Below, piece by piece: positions 1 through 8,403 of a DNA stretch of 64,000 bases. The position numbers and the translations under genes were made by a program. How positions within the stretch are numbered: the first letter of the stretch is position 1; every line of letters begins with the position of its first letter. The stretch covers positions 186,001-250,000 of the forward strand of contig JUEO01000001.1 of assembly GCA_000817115.1 (NCBI GenBank), written 5' to 3'. The DNA is from a marine actinobacterium MedAcidi-G2B. Its GTDB lineage: Bacteria; Actinomycetota; Acidimicrobiia; Acidimicrobiales; MedAcidi-G1. A model generated the notes under the pieces. That model did not search any database and had not been told where the DNA came from. It saw nothing but the letters and a program-made list of their open reading frames with translations.

Positions 1-96
1 GACAAAGCATCCGCTATTTATGCTGATTTCGGTCCTTTCTATACCGGTGTGGTTAACGAACCAGAAGTAGTTTTAGAACACCTCAGTGTTAATTAG
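1..96 (+). CDS. C-terminal end of an unrecognised protein (cut by window start)
   Basis: Reading frame 1 is open from the first base and ends at a TAG at 94-96, giving the last 31 residues of a protein (ending in EHLSVN). The tail holds FGPFYTGVVNEPE but no motif I can name. It lies 11 bp before larE on the same strand, so it may be the preceding gene of the same transcript. No function is proposed; the open frame, the clean stop and the tight spacing are the only evidence. Confidence 0.5.
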   Translation, partial: DKASAIYADFGPFYTGVVNEPEVVLEHLSVN

Positions 97-107
97 GCAT
101 ATTTTAT

Positions 108-917
108 ATGAGTCACTCTCAGCAATTAGAGAATCTTCAAACCAATCTGGAGAGGATGGAAAATGTTATTGTGGCTTTTTCAGGAGGAGCAGATTCTTCT
201 TTTCTGGCTCATGTCGCACACAACACATTGGGATCCAACCACTGTCATGTAGTAACAGCAGTCTCTCCTTCATTGCCTAAGTCTGAATATCAAGATGCAG
301 CAGATTTGGCCTCAGAATGGGGCTTCCGATGGAGCACAGTAGAGACAAGTGAGATGAAATCTGAGAAATATTTGAGTAATGATTCAGACCGTTGTGGTTA
401 TTGCAAAGAGGCATTGATGGATTCTCTGATTCCGATAGCGGAACAAGAATCAGCTACTGTCTTACTTGGAGTGAACTTAGATGACCTTGGAGATCATCGA
501 CCCGGACAGACGGTCGCATCTTCTCACGGTGCTCACTTTCCTCTAGTAGATGCCGGCTTTACAAAGAATGCAGTCAGAATGACTTCCCAAGAACTTGGAC
601 TACGGACCTGGAATAAACCGGCAGCTCCATGTCTTTCTTCTCGGCTTCCCTATGGAACCCCAGTGACGTTAGCGAGACTCTCTGCAGTTGAAAAAGCTGA
701 AAAAACATTAAAACAATTAGGATTTAGCGATCTTCGTGTTCGCCATTACGATAAAACAGCGCGTCTGGAAATCCCAATATCAGAAATTAATGAAGTTCTC
801 TTAAAGCGGGAAGAAATCGTAGCTGCAGTCCAGTCTGCTGGGTACCTCTATGTGACTTTGGATCTTGAAGGTCTGCGATCTGGAAATTTGAATCAGGAAC
901 TTGGAGCGTACGATTAA
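108..917 (+). CDS. larE: LarE-type ATP-dependent sacrificial sulfur transferase
   Basis: A 269-aa PP-loop ATP pyrophosphatase of the LarE family, which adenylylates a pyridinium dicarboxylate precursor and inserts sulfur during synthesis of the nickel-pincer nucleotide cofactor of lactate racemase-type enzymes. Seen: PP-loop SGGADS at residues 25-30, RCGYCK with Cys96 and Cys99, GVNLDDLGDHRPGQ, and APCLSSRLPYG with Cys175 at the position of the sulfur-donating Cys (Cys176 in Lactiplantibacillus LarE). Length fits the family. Whether this is the cysteine-sacrificing or the Fe-S-dependent version cannot be decided by eye. No larA, larB or larC is in the window. glnD follows after 3 bp, suggesting co-transcription. 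No clear Shine-Dalgarno is visible before the ATG. Confidence 0.88.
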   Translation: MSHSQQLENLQTNLERMENVIVAFSGGADSSFLAHVAHNTLGSNHCHVVTAVSPSLPKSEYQDAADLASEWGFRWSTVETSEMKSEKYLSNDSDRCGYCKEALMDSLIPIAEQESATVLLGVNLDDLGDHRPGQTVASSHGAHFPLVDAGFTKNAVRMTSQELGLRTWNKPAAPCLSSRLPYGTPVTLARLSAVEKAEKTLKQLGFSDLRVRHYDKTARLEIPISEINEVLLKREEIVAAVQSAGYLYVTLDLEGLRSGNLNQELGAYD

Positions 918-920
918 CAA

Positions 921-3212
921 ATGATCACACATGCTGAAGATGTTTTAAAAGATCATTCTTTAACTGGTTCAGCATTTTGTGATGCGCTCACTAAACGAAC
1001 AGACGCATTTCTTAAAGCAATCTACGAAGATGCAATGGCGCCTCAGAGCACAGCTCTTGTTGCTATTGGCGGATACGGAAGAAGAGAATTATGCCCTGGG
1101 AGTGATATTGACGTACTCCTAGTCCATAACTCAGAACTAGAAGTCAGCGAACTAGCAGAAAAAATTTGGTATCCCTTATGGGATGCAGGTTTAAAACTTG
1201 GTCATCAGGTAGGGACTATCGACCAAATAGCCGAAGTTGCTTACGAGAACTTAGACATGGCCACCAGTTTGCTTGCTGCTCGTTTAGTTGCTGGAAATGG
1301 TGAGCTGGCTGAAGAACTTTCACTTAAAGCACGAGATCAATGGGTGAAAAAATCCTTTCAGTACTTATCTGAACTAAATAAATCAGTTATTACCCGACAC
1401 CAAAAGTTTGGCGAAGTCGCATTTTTACTAGAACCAGATCTAAAAGAAGCGAGAGGCGGTCTACGAGACGCACATGTTTTGAAGTGGGTTGAAGAATCAG
1501 AAAAAGTATTAAGAGAACAAGAGAATAAAAATTTAGAGGAAGCATTTGAAACTCTCCTTGAAGTTCGAGTTGAACTTCATCGCGAGACTGGTCGTCGGTC
1601 AGATCGGCTCTTGTTGGAACTCCAAGATGACATAGCCGCGCGGCTTAATTATGAAGACGCAGACCAAATGATGTCTGTTGTCGCCTCCGCTGCTCGAGTT
1701 GTCGCTTGGACAGGAGATGGAGCCCATCGAAGGATTAGTCGTGTATTAGGGCAACGTGGGCCCAGAAGAATGATCCAGAAAGTATTAAGACGAGAAATTT
1801 CACCAGGGTTAGTGCTTGATGACGGGCGAATCCAAGTTAATAAAGAAGCTTTAAATGACCCTTTGGTGGTTCTTCGCAGTGCAGTCGTAGCGGCAGAAAA
1901 TGATGCATATCTTGATCGTGTCTCGTTAGAAACTCTTTCAGAAGGAGCAACCGTTCTTCCAGACCCGTGGCCTAAAGAAGCTCGTAAACTTTTTGAAAGA
2001 CTGCTACTTGCTGGTTGGCCAGCAATCCAAGTCATTGAGGATCTGGATCAAAGTGGGCTTTTTGTGACTTTGATACCAGAATGGGGTCCTTGCCAGTCTC
2101 TGCCGCAAAGAAATGCTTACCACCGTTTCACGGTTGATCGACATTTGCTAGAAACTGCAGCTCAAGCATCTCTTTTAAAAAATCGGGTAGATCGTCCGGA
2201 CTTACTAGTGGTTGGGGCCCTTCTACATGACATTGGAAAAGGTTACCCAGGTGACCACTCAGAGGTCGGAGTTGATCTAGTTGTAACTATTGCGGGCCGA
2301 ATGGGGTATTCCGTTGAAGATGTGGGTCTTTTATCTGCAATGGTGGAACAACATCTTCTTCTTCCAGACATCGCAACAAGGCGAGACTTAGACGATGACG
2401 GAACAATTAGATCCGTAGCTGCAACAGTTGGAAACATTCGCTTACTACAGCTGCTAGGTGCTTTAACTGAAGCGGACTCTATTGCTACTGGACCATCAGC
2501 TTGGAGCCATTGGAAAGATGGACTTGTGACTGAATTAGTGGCGCGAGCAACTCACGTCCTTGAAGGTGGTGATGTTCTTGATGTAATTGGAGGCTCTTTC
2601 CCAAATAAAGAACAAAAAGAAATGCTTTTCTCTACTGAGCAAATCATTAAAGGTGAGGACTCAACATTTACTGTTGTAACAAATAATCGATCCGGAATCA
2701 TTTCAAAAGTTGCTGGTGTTTTAGCACTAAACGGTCTTGGAGTGTTTGGAGCTGCTGCACATACAGAAAATGGTCGGCTTCTAACTGTATTCCGAGTTGA
2801 ACGTAAAAAAAGTCAAGAAATTAAGTGGGAATTGATTGAAGATCAAGCAGAGAAAGCTTTAGCAGGGCGACTAGCAGTCGCAGCACGTCTAGGTGAGCGT
2901 TCACGCTTTGATCAGAAGACAAAAGCTACTGCTCGCCCAGTACAACCACGATTAACCGTAGATAACGAAACTTCAGAAGTTGCGACAGTTTTAGAAATCA
3001 GTTGTCTTGATGAACCAGGCATTCTTTACCGAATCACACGAGCGTTCACAGAACTAGATTTAGATATTGTTAGTGCGAGAGTTCAGACTCTCGGGTCTGA
3101 AGTAATAGATGCTTTCTATATTCGTGATCAATCCGGAAATAAAGTTGAAGATCCGGAACACTTAGCGGAGATTGAACTGGCAGTTTTGCGCTGGATTGGC
3201 ATGGACTTATAA
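921..3212 (+). CDS. glnD: PII uridylyltransferase / uridylyl-removing enzyme GlnD
   Basis: A bifunctional nitrogen sensor that modifies the PII signal protein according to glutamine. The 763-aa protein has the GlnD domain order: nucleotidyltransferase with GGYGRRELCPGSDID (residues 50-64, metal-binding Asp62 and Asp64), a helical middle, an HD phosphohydrolase with LHDIGKG (His436-Asp437) for the removing activity, and two ACT domains at the C-terminus (DEPGILYRITRAF is in the second). Length is slightly shorter than enterobacterial GlnD, as in other actinobacteria. It begins 3 bp after larE. No PII gene (glnB) or ammonium transporter is in the window, though they could lie upstream of base 1. 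In actinobacteria the modification may be adenylylation rather than uridylylation; sequence alone does not decide. Confidence 0.93.
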   Translation: MITHAEDVLKDHSLTGSAFCDALTKRTDAFLKAIYEDAMAPQSTALVAIGGYGRRELCPGSDIDVLLVHNSELEVSELAEKIWYPLWDAGLKLGHQVGTIDQIAEVAYENLDMATSLLAARLVAGNGELAEELSLKARDQWVKKSFQYLSELNKSVITRHQKFGEVAFLLEPDLKEARGGLRDAHVLKWVEESEKVLREQENKNLEEAFETLLEVRVELHRETGRRSDRLLLELQDDIAARLNYEDADQMMSVVASAARVVAWTGDGAHRRISRVLGQRGPRRMIQKVLRREISPGLVLDDGRIQVNKEALNDPLVVLRSAVVAAENDAYLDRVSLETLSEGATVLPDPWPKEARKLFERLLLAGWPAIQVIEDLDQSGLFVTLIPEWGPCQSLPQRNAYHRFTVDRHLLETAAQASLLKNRVDRPDLLVVGALLHDIGKGYPGDHSEVGVDLVVTIAGRMGYSVEDVGLLSAMVEQHLLLPDIATRRDLDDDGTIRSVAATVGNIRLLQLLGALTEADSIATGPSAWSHWKDGLVTELVARATHVLEGGDVLDVIGGSFPNKEQKEMLFSTEQIIKGEDSTFTVVTNNRSGIISKVAGVLALNGLGVFGAAAHTENGRLLTVFRVERKKSQEIKWELIEDQAEKALAGRLAVAARLGERSRFDQKTKATARPVQPRLTVDNETSEVATVLEISCLDEPGILYRITRAFTELDLDIVSARVQTLGSEVIDAFYIRDQSGNKVEDPEHLAEIELAVLRWIGMDL

Positions 3213-3311
3213 AAGTCAAAAAGCATAGGTTTTGCTGAGAGAAAAAGCATTTGCTACTCTTCGCGATATCTAATTTTTTTAAAATCCAGTCAACTTCTGA
3301 ATGGAGGAACA

Positions 3312-4415
3312 GTGAAAATTAACGCGGTGACATTAGATGTAGTTGGTGGCCCTGTTCAAGTAGAAGAAGTTGATCTTGAACAGCCGCATGAAGGTGAGGT
3401 GCTAGTGAAGATGGGGGCCTCTGGGGTTTGCCACAGTGATCAGCATTCCATCACGGGACAACATCCTGCTGATCTTCCTTGCGTAGTAGGCCATGAAGGG
3501 GCTGGAGAGGTTGTAGCTGTTGGATCGGGTGTCAGCAGTGTAAAAGTAGGCGACCATGTAGCACTCAATTGGCAACCTAATTGCGGCAATTGTTTTTATT
3601 GTGATCGTTCAGAACACGCATTGTGTAGAGAAGTGACTAATAGGGTGTGGAGCGGGTATATGGCTGATGGAACAAGTCGTATCTCACGCGATGGTAAACC
3701 GCTTCTCCATTATTCAGGTGTGTCAACGTGGGCTGACCATATGGTGGTTGATCAGGCTTGTTGTGAAGTGATTCCCGATGAAGTGCCTTATGAAGTGGCA
3801 GCCATTATTGGGTGTGCTGTAGCAACAGGTGTAGGAGCCGCAATATATCGAGGCCAAGTTAGTCCTGATCATAGAGTTGTAGTTGTTGGAGCTGGCGGGG
3901 TTGGTCTTAGTGCGATCATGGGTGCTTCTATGGCAGGGGCTAAACAGATTATTGCAGTTGATCAGGCTCTAGAAAAAGAGTTAATGGCAAGAGAACTTGG
4001 AGCGACTGACTTTATCCTTTCTAGCGATAGAGACGTGGAAAAAGTTCTAGAAATGACTGAAGGCCGAGGCGCCGATGTGGTGATTGAAGCGATTGGGGTT
4101 CCTCGGCTTCAACAGATATGGCTGGACGGTGTGCGACCAGGAGGCAACCTAGTGCTTGTTGGAGTGCCAAGTGTTGAAGACGATTCAACGTTTGGGTCAG
4201 CGAATTTGATTCGAATGCAAAAGACAATAACCGGGAGTTACTTTTCTGCGACAGATACTGGGAAAGCGATTAGAGACTTATGTGAAGTTTACCTTGAAGG
4301 CCTCTTACCGATAGATCGATTAATTTCCAGACGTGTCCGAATCAACGAGATTCAAGAAGCTCTTAATTGGATGTTGACCGGTAAAGAAGGACGAATAGTC
4401 ATCACTTTTGACTGA
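3312..4415 (+). CDS. Zinc-dependent alcohol dehydrogenase (MDR superfamily)
   Basis: A 367-aa medium-chain dehydrogenase/reductase that would oxidise an alcohol to an aldehyde with NAD(P). Visible zinc sites: catalytic Cys40 (GVCHSD) and His61-Glu62 (GHEGAGEV), and the structural-zinc cluster Cys91, Cys94, Cys97, Cys105. The Rossmann glycine motif VGAGGVGLS lies near residue 194. GTG start with GGAGGA about 6 bp upstream. It is followed after 28 bp by an aldehyde dehydrogenase on the same strand, so alcohol may be converted stepwise to carboxylic acid. The sequence resembles class III and NDMA-type dehydrogenases generally, but I cannot assign a substrate. Confidence 0.85.
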   Translation: MKINAVTLDVVGGPVQVEEVDLEQPHEGEVLVKMGASGVCHSDQHSITGQHPADLPCVVGHEGAGEVVAVGSGVSSVKVGDHVALNWQPNCGNCFYCDRSEHALCREVTNRVWSGYMADGTSRISRDGKPLLHYSGVSTWADHMVVDQACCEVIPDEVPYEVAAIIGCAVATGVGAAIYRGQVSPDHRVVVVGAGGVGLSAIMGASMAGAKQIIAVDQALEKELMARELGATDFILSSDRDVEKVLEMTEGRGADVVIEAIGVPRLQQIWLDGVRPGGNLVLVGVPSVEDDSTFGSANLIRMQKTITGSYFSATDTGKAIRDLCEVYLEGLLPIDRLISRRVRINEIQEALNWMLTGKEGRIVITFD

Positions 4416-4443
4416 TCTCTTTTAAAGAGAAAGGACAGCCAAT

Positions 4444-5922
4444 ATGGAATCGCTAACTACTTATCAGTATTTTGCTGATGGAGAGTGGCACGAGCCGGCT
4501 TCAGGAAAATGGATTGAAAGCGAAAATCCAGCGACTTGTGAAGTTTGGGCACGCATACCGGATTGTAATGAGGTTGACGTAGATCGTGCGGTACAAGCAG
4601 CTAAATCGGCTTTTTATGATGGTCCGTGGGCCCAAATGAATGGCACTGAGCGAGGCAAGATTCTTCGGAGTATTGGCGACGCAGTGGTAGCAAACGCTGA
4701 GCGACTCGGAGAAGTTGAGACTCGCGACAACGGCAAACTTCCACAACACATCACCCCAGGGTTACGTTCATGGCAAACAGATAGTTTTTATTACTACGCA
4801 GGGCTAACAGATAAATTTGAAGGTTCTTTCATCCCTTTGGATGTACCAGACATGATGAATTACCTTCAATGGGAACCATTTGGGGTGTGTGGTCTAATCA
4901 CCGCGTGGAACTCACCACTCGGAGTTCTTATTTGTAAATTAGCCCCAGCTCTTGCCGCCGGTAACACCGTGGTTATTAAACCTTCAGAACATGCTTCAGC
5001 ATCAACGCTTGAATTCATGAACGTGCTCCGACAAACAGATTTGCCCAAAGGTGTGGTGAATGTTGTTACTGGGTACGGACAACCAACTGGTGAAGCATTA
5101 GTGGCGCATCCAGATGTACGAATGGTCAGTATGACTGGAGGAATCCCGGGTGGAAGAGCGGTGGCATCAACAGCAGCCCAACAAATCAAACCACTAGTAA
5201 TGGAACTAGGTGGGAAGTCACCACAACTTGTTTTTGAAGATGCTGATCTTGAATTAGCTGTTAACGGAGTTGCCGCTGGTATTTTTCCTGTTTCAGGCCA
5301 AAGTTGTGTGTCTGGTTCTCGTGCTGTGGTTCACAGTGGCCTCATTGACGAGTTTACGGAACGATTAGTTGCCGTTGTAGACAAGGCAAGAATTGGTAAC
5401 CCACTTGATCCTTCAACACAGATAGGTCCGATAGCTAATCGACCCCATTACGAGAAAATACTCATAGATATTGCGGCTGCGGAAGTATCAGGAGCCACTC
5501 TGCTTTTGGATGGGAGAAATGCGGGACCCGATACGGGGTATTACATTGGACCAACAATTTTTAGTGAAGTAAATAATGACATGAATTTAGCTCAACATGA
5601 GATTTTTGGACCAGTTGTTGGAATTATTCCATTTGATGATGAAGAAGAAGCAATTCGAATAGCTAATGATTCAATTTATGGTCTTGCCGCTGGGATATGG
5701 ACAGAAGACATGAATCAAGCAATTCGTGTTGGAGAAAGACTTGAAGCAGGAACTATCTATATCAACAATTATTTCAACGCTACAACTCAATCCCCAGTAG
5801 GTGGGTTTAAACAATCCGGATACGGACGAGAAAACGGGGTTGAGGGTATGCGCTGCTTTATGCAAACTAAGTCAGTATGGCTTGCTACAAACCCGTCAGA
5901 GCCTGATCCGTTCCCAAATTGA
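4444..5922 (+). CDS. NAD(P)-dependent aldehyde dehydrogenase
   Basis: A 492-aa enzyme of the aldehyde dehydrogenase superfamily, converting an aldehyde to its acid. Seen: KPSEHAS (cofactor-binding Lys region), general-base Glu254 in MELGGKSP, nucleophile Cys288 in GQSCVSGSR, and EIFGPVV with the second conserved Glu. Length is typical. It sits 28 bp after the zinc alcohol dehydrogenase and is preceded by an AAAGGA Shine-Dalgarno, so the pair probably forms a two-gene oxidation unit. The substrate is unknown; betaine-aldehyde and aromatic aldehyde relatives share these motifs. Confidence 0.9.
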   Translation: MESLTTYQYFADGEWHEPASGKWIESENPATCEVWARIPDCNEVDVDRAVQAAKSAFYDGPWAQMNGTERGKILRSIGDAVVANAERLGEVETRDNGKLPQHITPGLRSWQTDSFYYYAGLTDKFEGSFIPLDVPDMMNYLQWEPFGVCGLITAWNSPLGVLICKLAPALAAGNTVVIKPSEHASASTLEFMNVLRQTDLPKGVVNVVTGYGQPTGEALVAHPDVRMVSMTGGIPGGRAVASTAAQQIKPLVMELGGKSPQLVFEDADLELAVNGVAAGIFPVSGQSCVSGSRAVVHSGLIDEFTERLVAVVDKARIGNPLDPSTQIGPIANRPHYEKILIDIAAAEVSGATLLLDGRNAGPDTGYYIGPTIFSEVNNDMNLAQHEIFGPVVGIIPFDDEEEAIRIANDSIYGLAAGIWTEDMNQAIRVGERLEAGTIYINNYFNATTQSPVGGFKQSGYGRENGVEGMRCFMQTKSVWLATNPSEPDPFPN

Positions 5923-6026
5923 AATAGAACTGATTCCAACCTAAAGAAAAGCAATAAAAGAATAAAAGATCTTTCGTTGTTGTTTTAATAGTGATGAGCG
6001 TGGGTGAACATACTACGGTTGGGGCT

Positions 6027-6782
6027 ATGAGTAATCTTCCAACTCAACTGGACTTGCTTCGATGGGCAGAAGCACTAGCAGGATCAGCTCGAACCGGTTT
6101 GGGATTCACTGAAAACCTTTACGAGCAAGAACGTTACGAAGAAATATTGAAAGTAGCAGCAGAGATCAGAAGTCAGGCAGATGCCCTTGGAGGAAAAAAT
6201 ATAGACGCAGAAGTATTAGCGGACGAATGGTTGAAATCTGTGGGGAAAGGAGTCCCTGGGTATGTGACTCCAAAAATCACAGTTGGCGCTGTTGTTGGAA
6301 ATGACAAAAATGAATTGCTGTTAGTGCAACGAGCAGATTCACTTGTTTGGCTTTATCCCACAGGATGGGCTGACGTTGGTTACTCTGCTTCAGAAGTTGT
6401 GGTGAAAGAAGTCAAAGAAGAAACAGGAATTGACTGTGAAGTCATTCGCCCCATAGCAATATTGGATGGAATGAGGCTTGGTTTCACAGGCATACCGCTT
6501 TATTCGCTTGTATTTCATTGTCAAATGACTGGAGGAGAATTAAAGCCGCATCCACTTGAGTGTGCTGATGTGGGATTCTTCGCAGAGGGAGAACTTCCAA
6601 AAAAGACTGCTGTTCCTGAACAATGGGCAGACGAAGCTTTTGCTGCTATTCGTGGAGAAGAACTTGCCGTACGGTTTGATCGCCCGCGCGACCCTATTTG
6701 GATTGGGGAAGAAGATAGCCCTTTAACAGAGACTATCGGTTCAGAAAATCTAAGTTCTTTAGTAGAGGATGTGGAGAACTAG
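6027..6782 (+). CDS. NUDIX hydrolase with N-terminal Nudix_N-type domain
   Basis: About 251 aa. The N-terminal 80 residues (LLRWAEALAGSARTGLGFTE) match the helical domain that precedes NUDIX in hydrolases of X-linked nucleoside diphosphates; the NUDIX fold follows. The box reads G-x5-Y-x7-KEVKEETGI: the second-half glutamates are intact, but the first box Glu is Tyr and the usual Arg is Lys, so metal binding may differ. The track opens at GTG 5991; I prefer ATG 6027 because the family-like sequence begins there, though no strong Shine-Dalgarno decides it. The last 4 bases (CTAG) are shared with the stop of the convergent PAC2 gene. ADP-ribose or a sugar nucleotide is a likely substrate class. 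Confidence 0.75.
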   Translation: MSNLPTQLDLLRWAEALAGSARTGLGFTENLYEQERYEEILKVAAEIRSQADALGGKNIDAEVLADEWLKSVGKGVPGYVTPKITVGAVVGNDKNELLLVQRADSLVWLYPTGWADVGYSASEVVVKEVKEETGIDCEVIRPIAILDGMRLGFTGIPLYSLVFHCQMTGGELKPHPLECADVGFFAEGELPKKTAVPEQWADEAFAAIRGEELAVRFDRPRDPIWIGEEDSPLTETIGSENLSSLVEDVEN

Positions 6783-7654
6783 TTCCGACCGGGATGGTTG
6801 CGAAGAAAATCTTCAACTTCGGAGACAAGGCGGTCAGGGTCATCAGAGAAATCTGATTCCGAAGCTTCTCTATCAAAGTCACTCTCAAGTTGTTCTACAT
6901 ATTCAGCAGTTGAGTCATCTTCAGCGACAATGTCACTGACCTGACGTTCGTAATCAGCAGCAGCAATTTCTAAATCAGTACAGGTAATAGATATATCAAA
7001 AACGCCGCATACCCGATTAACAAGAGCAAGTGCTGCTTTAGGTGATGGGGCGTTAGAGACGTAAGCAGGCACACCAGCCCAAAAAGAAGCGGTCGGCATT
7101 CCTAATTTTCGTAAATGTGATGAGAGTACTCCAACTATTCCTGTTGGTCCTTCATATGTTGATGGGGAGATAGCGAGTCGTTCAGCCAAATCAGCATCAT
7201 CGCTACTTCCATAGACTTGCACCGGACGAGTGTGCGGCATGTCTACTAGCAGTGCGCCAAGTGTAATTACTTGGCAAGCTCCGATGGCTTCGGCTACTGC
7301 AGCAATTTGATCAGCGAAGGTTCTCCACCGAAGCTGTGGTTCATGTCCTATCAGAGTGACCAGATCGTATTCAGAGTTCGGAATAGATGCTGCAGAAAGC
7401 TTTGTTGATGGCCATTGAATAGTTCTTTGAGCGTTGCTTTGTAATCGCACGAAAGGCCGAGCAACAGTGAAATCAAAAAAATCTTCGGCATCAATAGTTG
7501 CTACAGGGTTTGCTTTGAAATGATCACGCAAATAACGAGCAGCTGTGGTTGAAGCTTCACCGGCATCATTCCAACCTTCAAACGCAGCTAGCAAAATGGG
7601 AGATTGCAACTCGACTTCATCGGTCCAACGTAGATGCGGGGTAAGTGATGACAT
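6779..7654 (-). CDS. PAC2 family protein (proteasome-assembly-chaperone-2-like)
   Basis: A 291-aa protein of the PAC2 family, common in actinobacteria and related in fold to eukaryotic and archaeal proteasome assembly chaperones. Seen: the N-terminal ILLAAFEGWNDAGEASTTA motif, then VTLIGHEPQLRW and GALLVDMPHTRPVQV in the middle, and an acidic C-terminal tail (SDFSDDPDRLVSEVEDF). Its biochemical role in bacteria is not established. In some actinobacteria a PAC2 gene lies near mshC; here mshC is 26 kb away. No proteasome genes are present in the window. The stop overlaps that of the NUDIX gene by 4 bp. Confidence 0.82.
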   Translation of the reverse strand: MSSLTPHLRWTDEVELQSPILLAAFEGWNDAGEASTTAARYLRDHFKANPVATIDAEDFFDFTVARPFVRLQSNAQRTIQWPSTKLSAASIPNSEYDLVTLIGHEPQLRWRTFADQIAAVAEAIGACQVITLGALLVDMPHTRPVQVYGSSDDADLAERLAISPSTYEGPTGIVGVLSSHLRKLGMPTASFWAGVPAYVSNAPSPKAALALVNRVCGVFDISITCTDLEIAAADYERQVSDIVAEDDSTAEYVEQLESDFDREASESDFSDDPDRLVSEVEDFLRNHPGRN

Positions 7655-7732
7655 TAAAAGCGATGCTACCGTCGAACTTCAAAAATACGCGCTGGTATAC
7701 AGATAAGTGAGACGTACCGTACAATTAATGCT

Positions 7733-8161
7733 GTGTTAGAAATCATTGAAGCAAAAGAAGTAACTCCTGAACTTATAGAGGCTATGGAAAGCCTTATCCC
7801 GCAATTATCAAGTTCAAATCCGCCGCCTAATTTTGAAGTGTTGTCAAAAATCGTACAAAGCGAAGCGTCAACATTATTTATAGCTGAATCAGAAGGAAAG
7901 ATTGTTGGAAGTTTAACTCTGGCTCTTTTCCTTATACCTACGGGTTTACGTGCATGGATAGAAGACGTGGTGGTAGATGAAAGTGCTCGCGGTCAAGGTG
8001 TCGGTGAAGCGCTTAACCAAGCAGCCATAAATCATGCACAATCAGCGGGGGCTAAAACAGTGGATCTGACGTCTCGGCCTTCTCGAGAAGCCGCAAACCG
8101 CCTCTATAAAAGAATCGGTTTTGTAGAACGGTCAACAAATGTTTATCGAAAAGATTTGTAA
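7733..8161 (+). CDS. GNAT family N-acetyltransferase
   Basis: A 142-aa single-domain GNAT. The acetyl-CoA loop is RGQGVGEAL, preceded by the beta4 strand IEDVVVDESA and followed by DLTSRPSREAANRLYKRIGF, the usual C-terminal half. Substrate is unknown; the sequence is of the generic small-molecule or peptide type. GTG start, about 80 bp from the divergent PAC2 gene. The gene ends 16 bp before the stop of a convergent 58-aa membrane-protein ORF. Confidence 0.8.
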   Translation: MLEIIEAKEVTPELIEAMESLIPQLSSSNPPPNFEVLSKIVQSEASTLFIAESEGKIVGSLTLALFLIPTGLRAWIEDVVVDESARGQGVGEALNQAAINHAQSAGAKTVDLTSRPSREAANRLYKRIGFVERSTNVYRKDL

Positions 8162-8177
8162 GGAAATAAGGATTTGG

Positions 8178-8354
8178 TCAGGCGTCTTTTGTTCGTTCTA
8201 TTAGACGGTCATCATTATATTTAACGGCATATTTCGCAATCGTCATGATTACCTGAACAAATACGAAAATAATTGAAAGAGCCACAAGAATTGGCCATCC
8301 AATTATGAGACCAATAATTAATGAGGTAAGCCCAAATAGCGTGACAACAAGCAT
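8178..8354 (-). CDS. Small hydrophobic membrane protein, 58 aa (not in ORF track)
   Basis: An ATG-to-TGA frame on the minus strand, below the 60-aa limit of the track. It starts MLVVTLFGLTSLIIGLIIGW and continues with a second hydrophobic stretch before a charged tail (KYNDDRLIERTKDA). This predicts two membrane helices with a basic/acidic cytoplasmic end, resembling small actinobacterial two-helix proteins of unknown function. AGGG lies about 8 bp before the ATG. It fills the otherwise unexplained gap between the GNAT and PhyH genes. The longer overlapping track ORF (8221-8439) is the wrong frame. Confidence 0.5.
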   Translation of the reverse strand: MLVVTLFGLTSLIIGLIIGWPILVALSIIFVFVQVIMTIAKYAVKYNDDRLIERTKDA

Positions 8355-8403
8355 GTATAGACCCTAGAGGGTGAATTACTACGAACGCTGGTTTACTAAA
8401 CAA

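Noticed and set aside
1649-2035. 128-aa minus-strand ORF in glnD
   Set aside because: Lies wholly inside glnD, whose domains run through it; no motif or ribosome site.
5991-6026. Longer NUDIX start (GTG 5991)
   Set aside because: Extra residues are not family-like and no strong ribosome site favours it, though it is not excluded.
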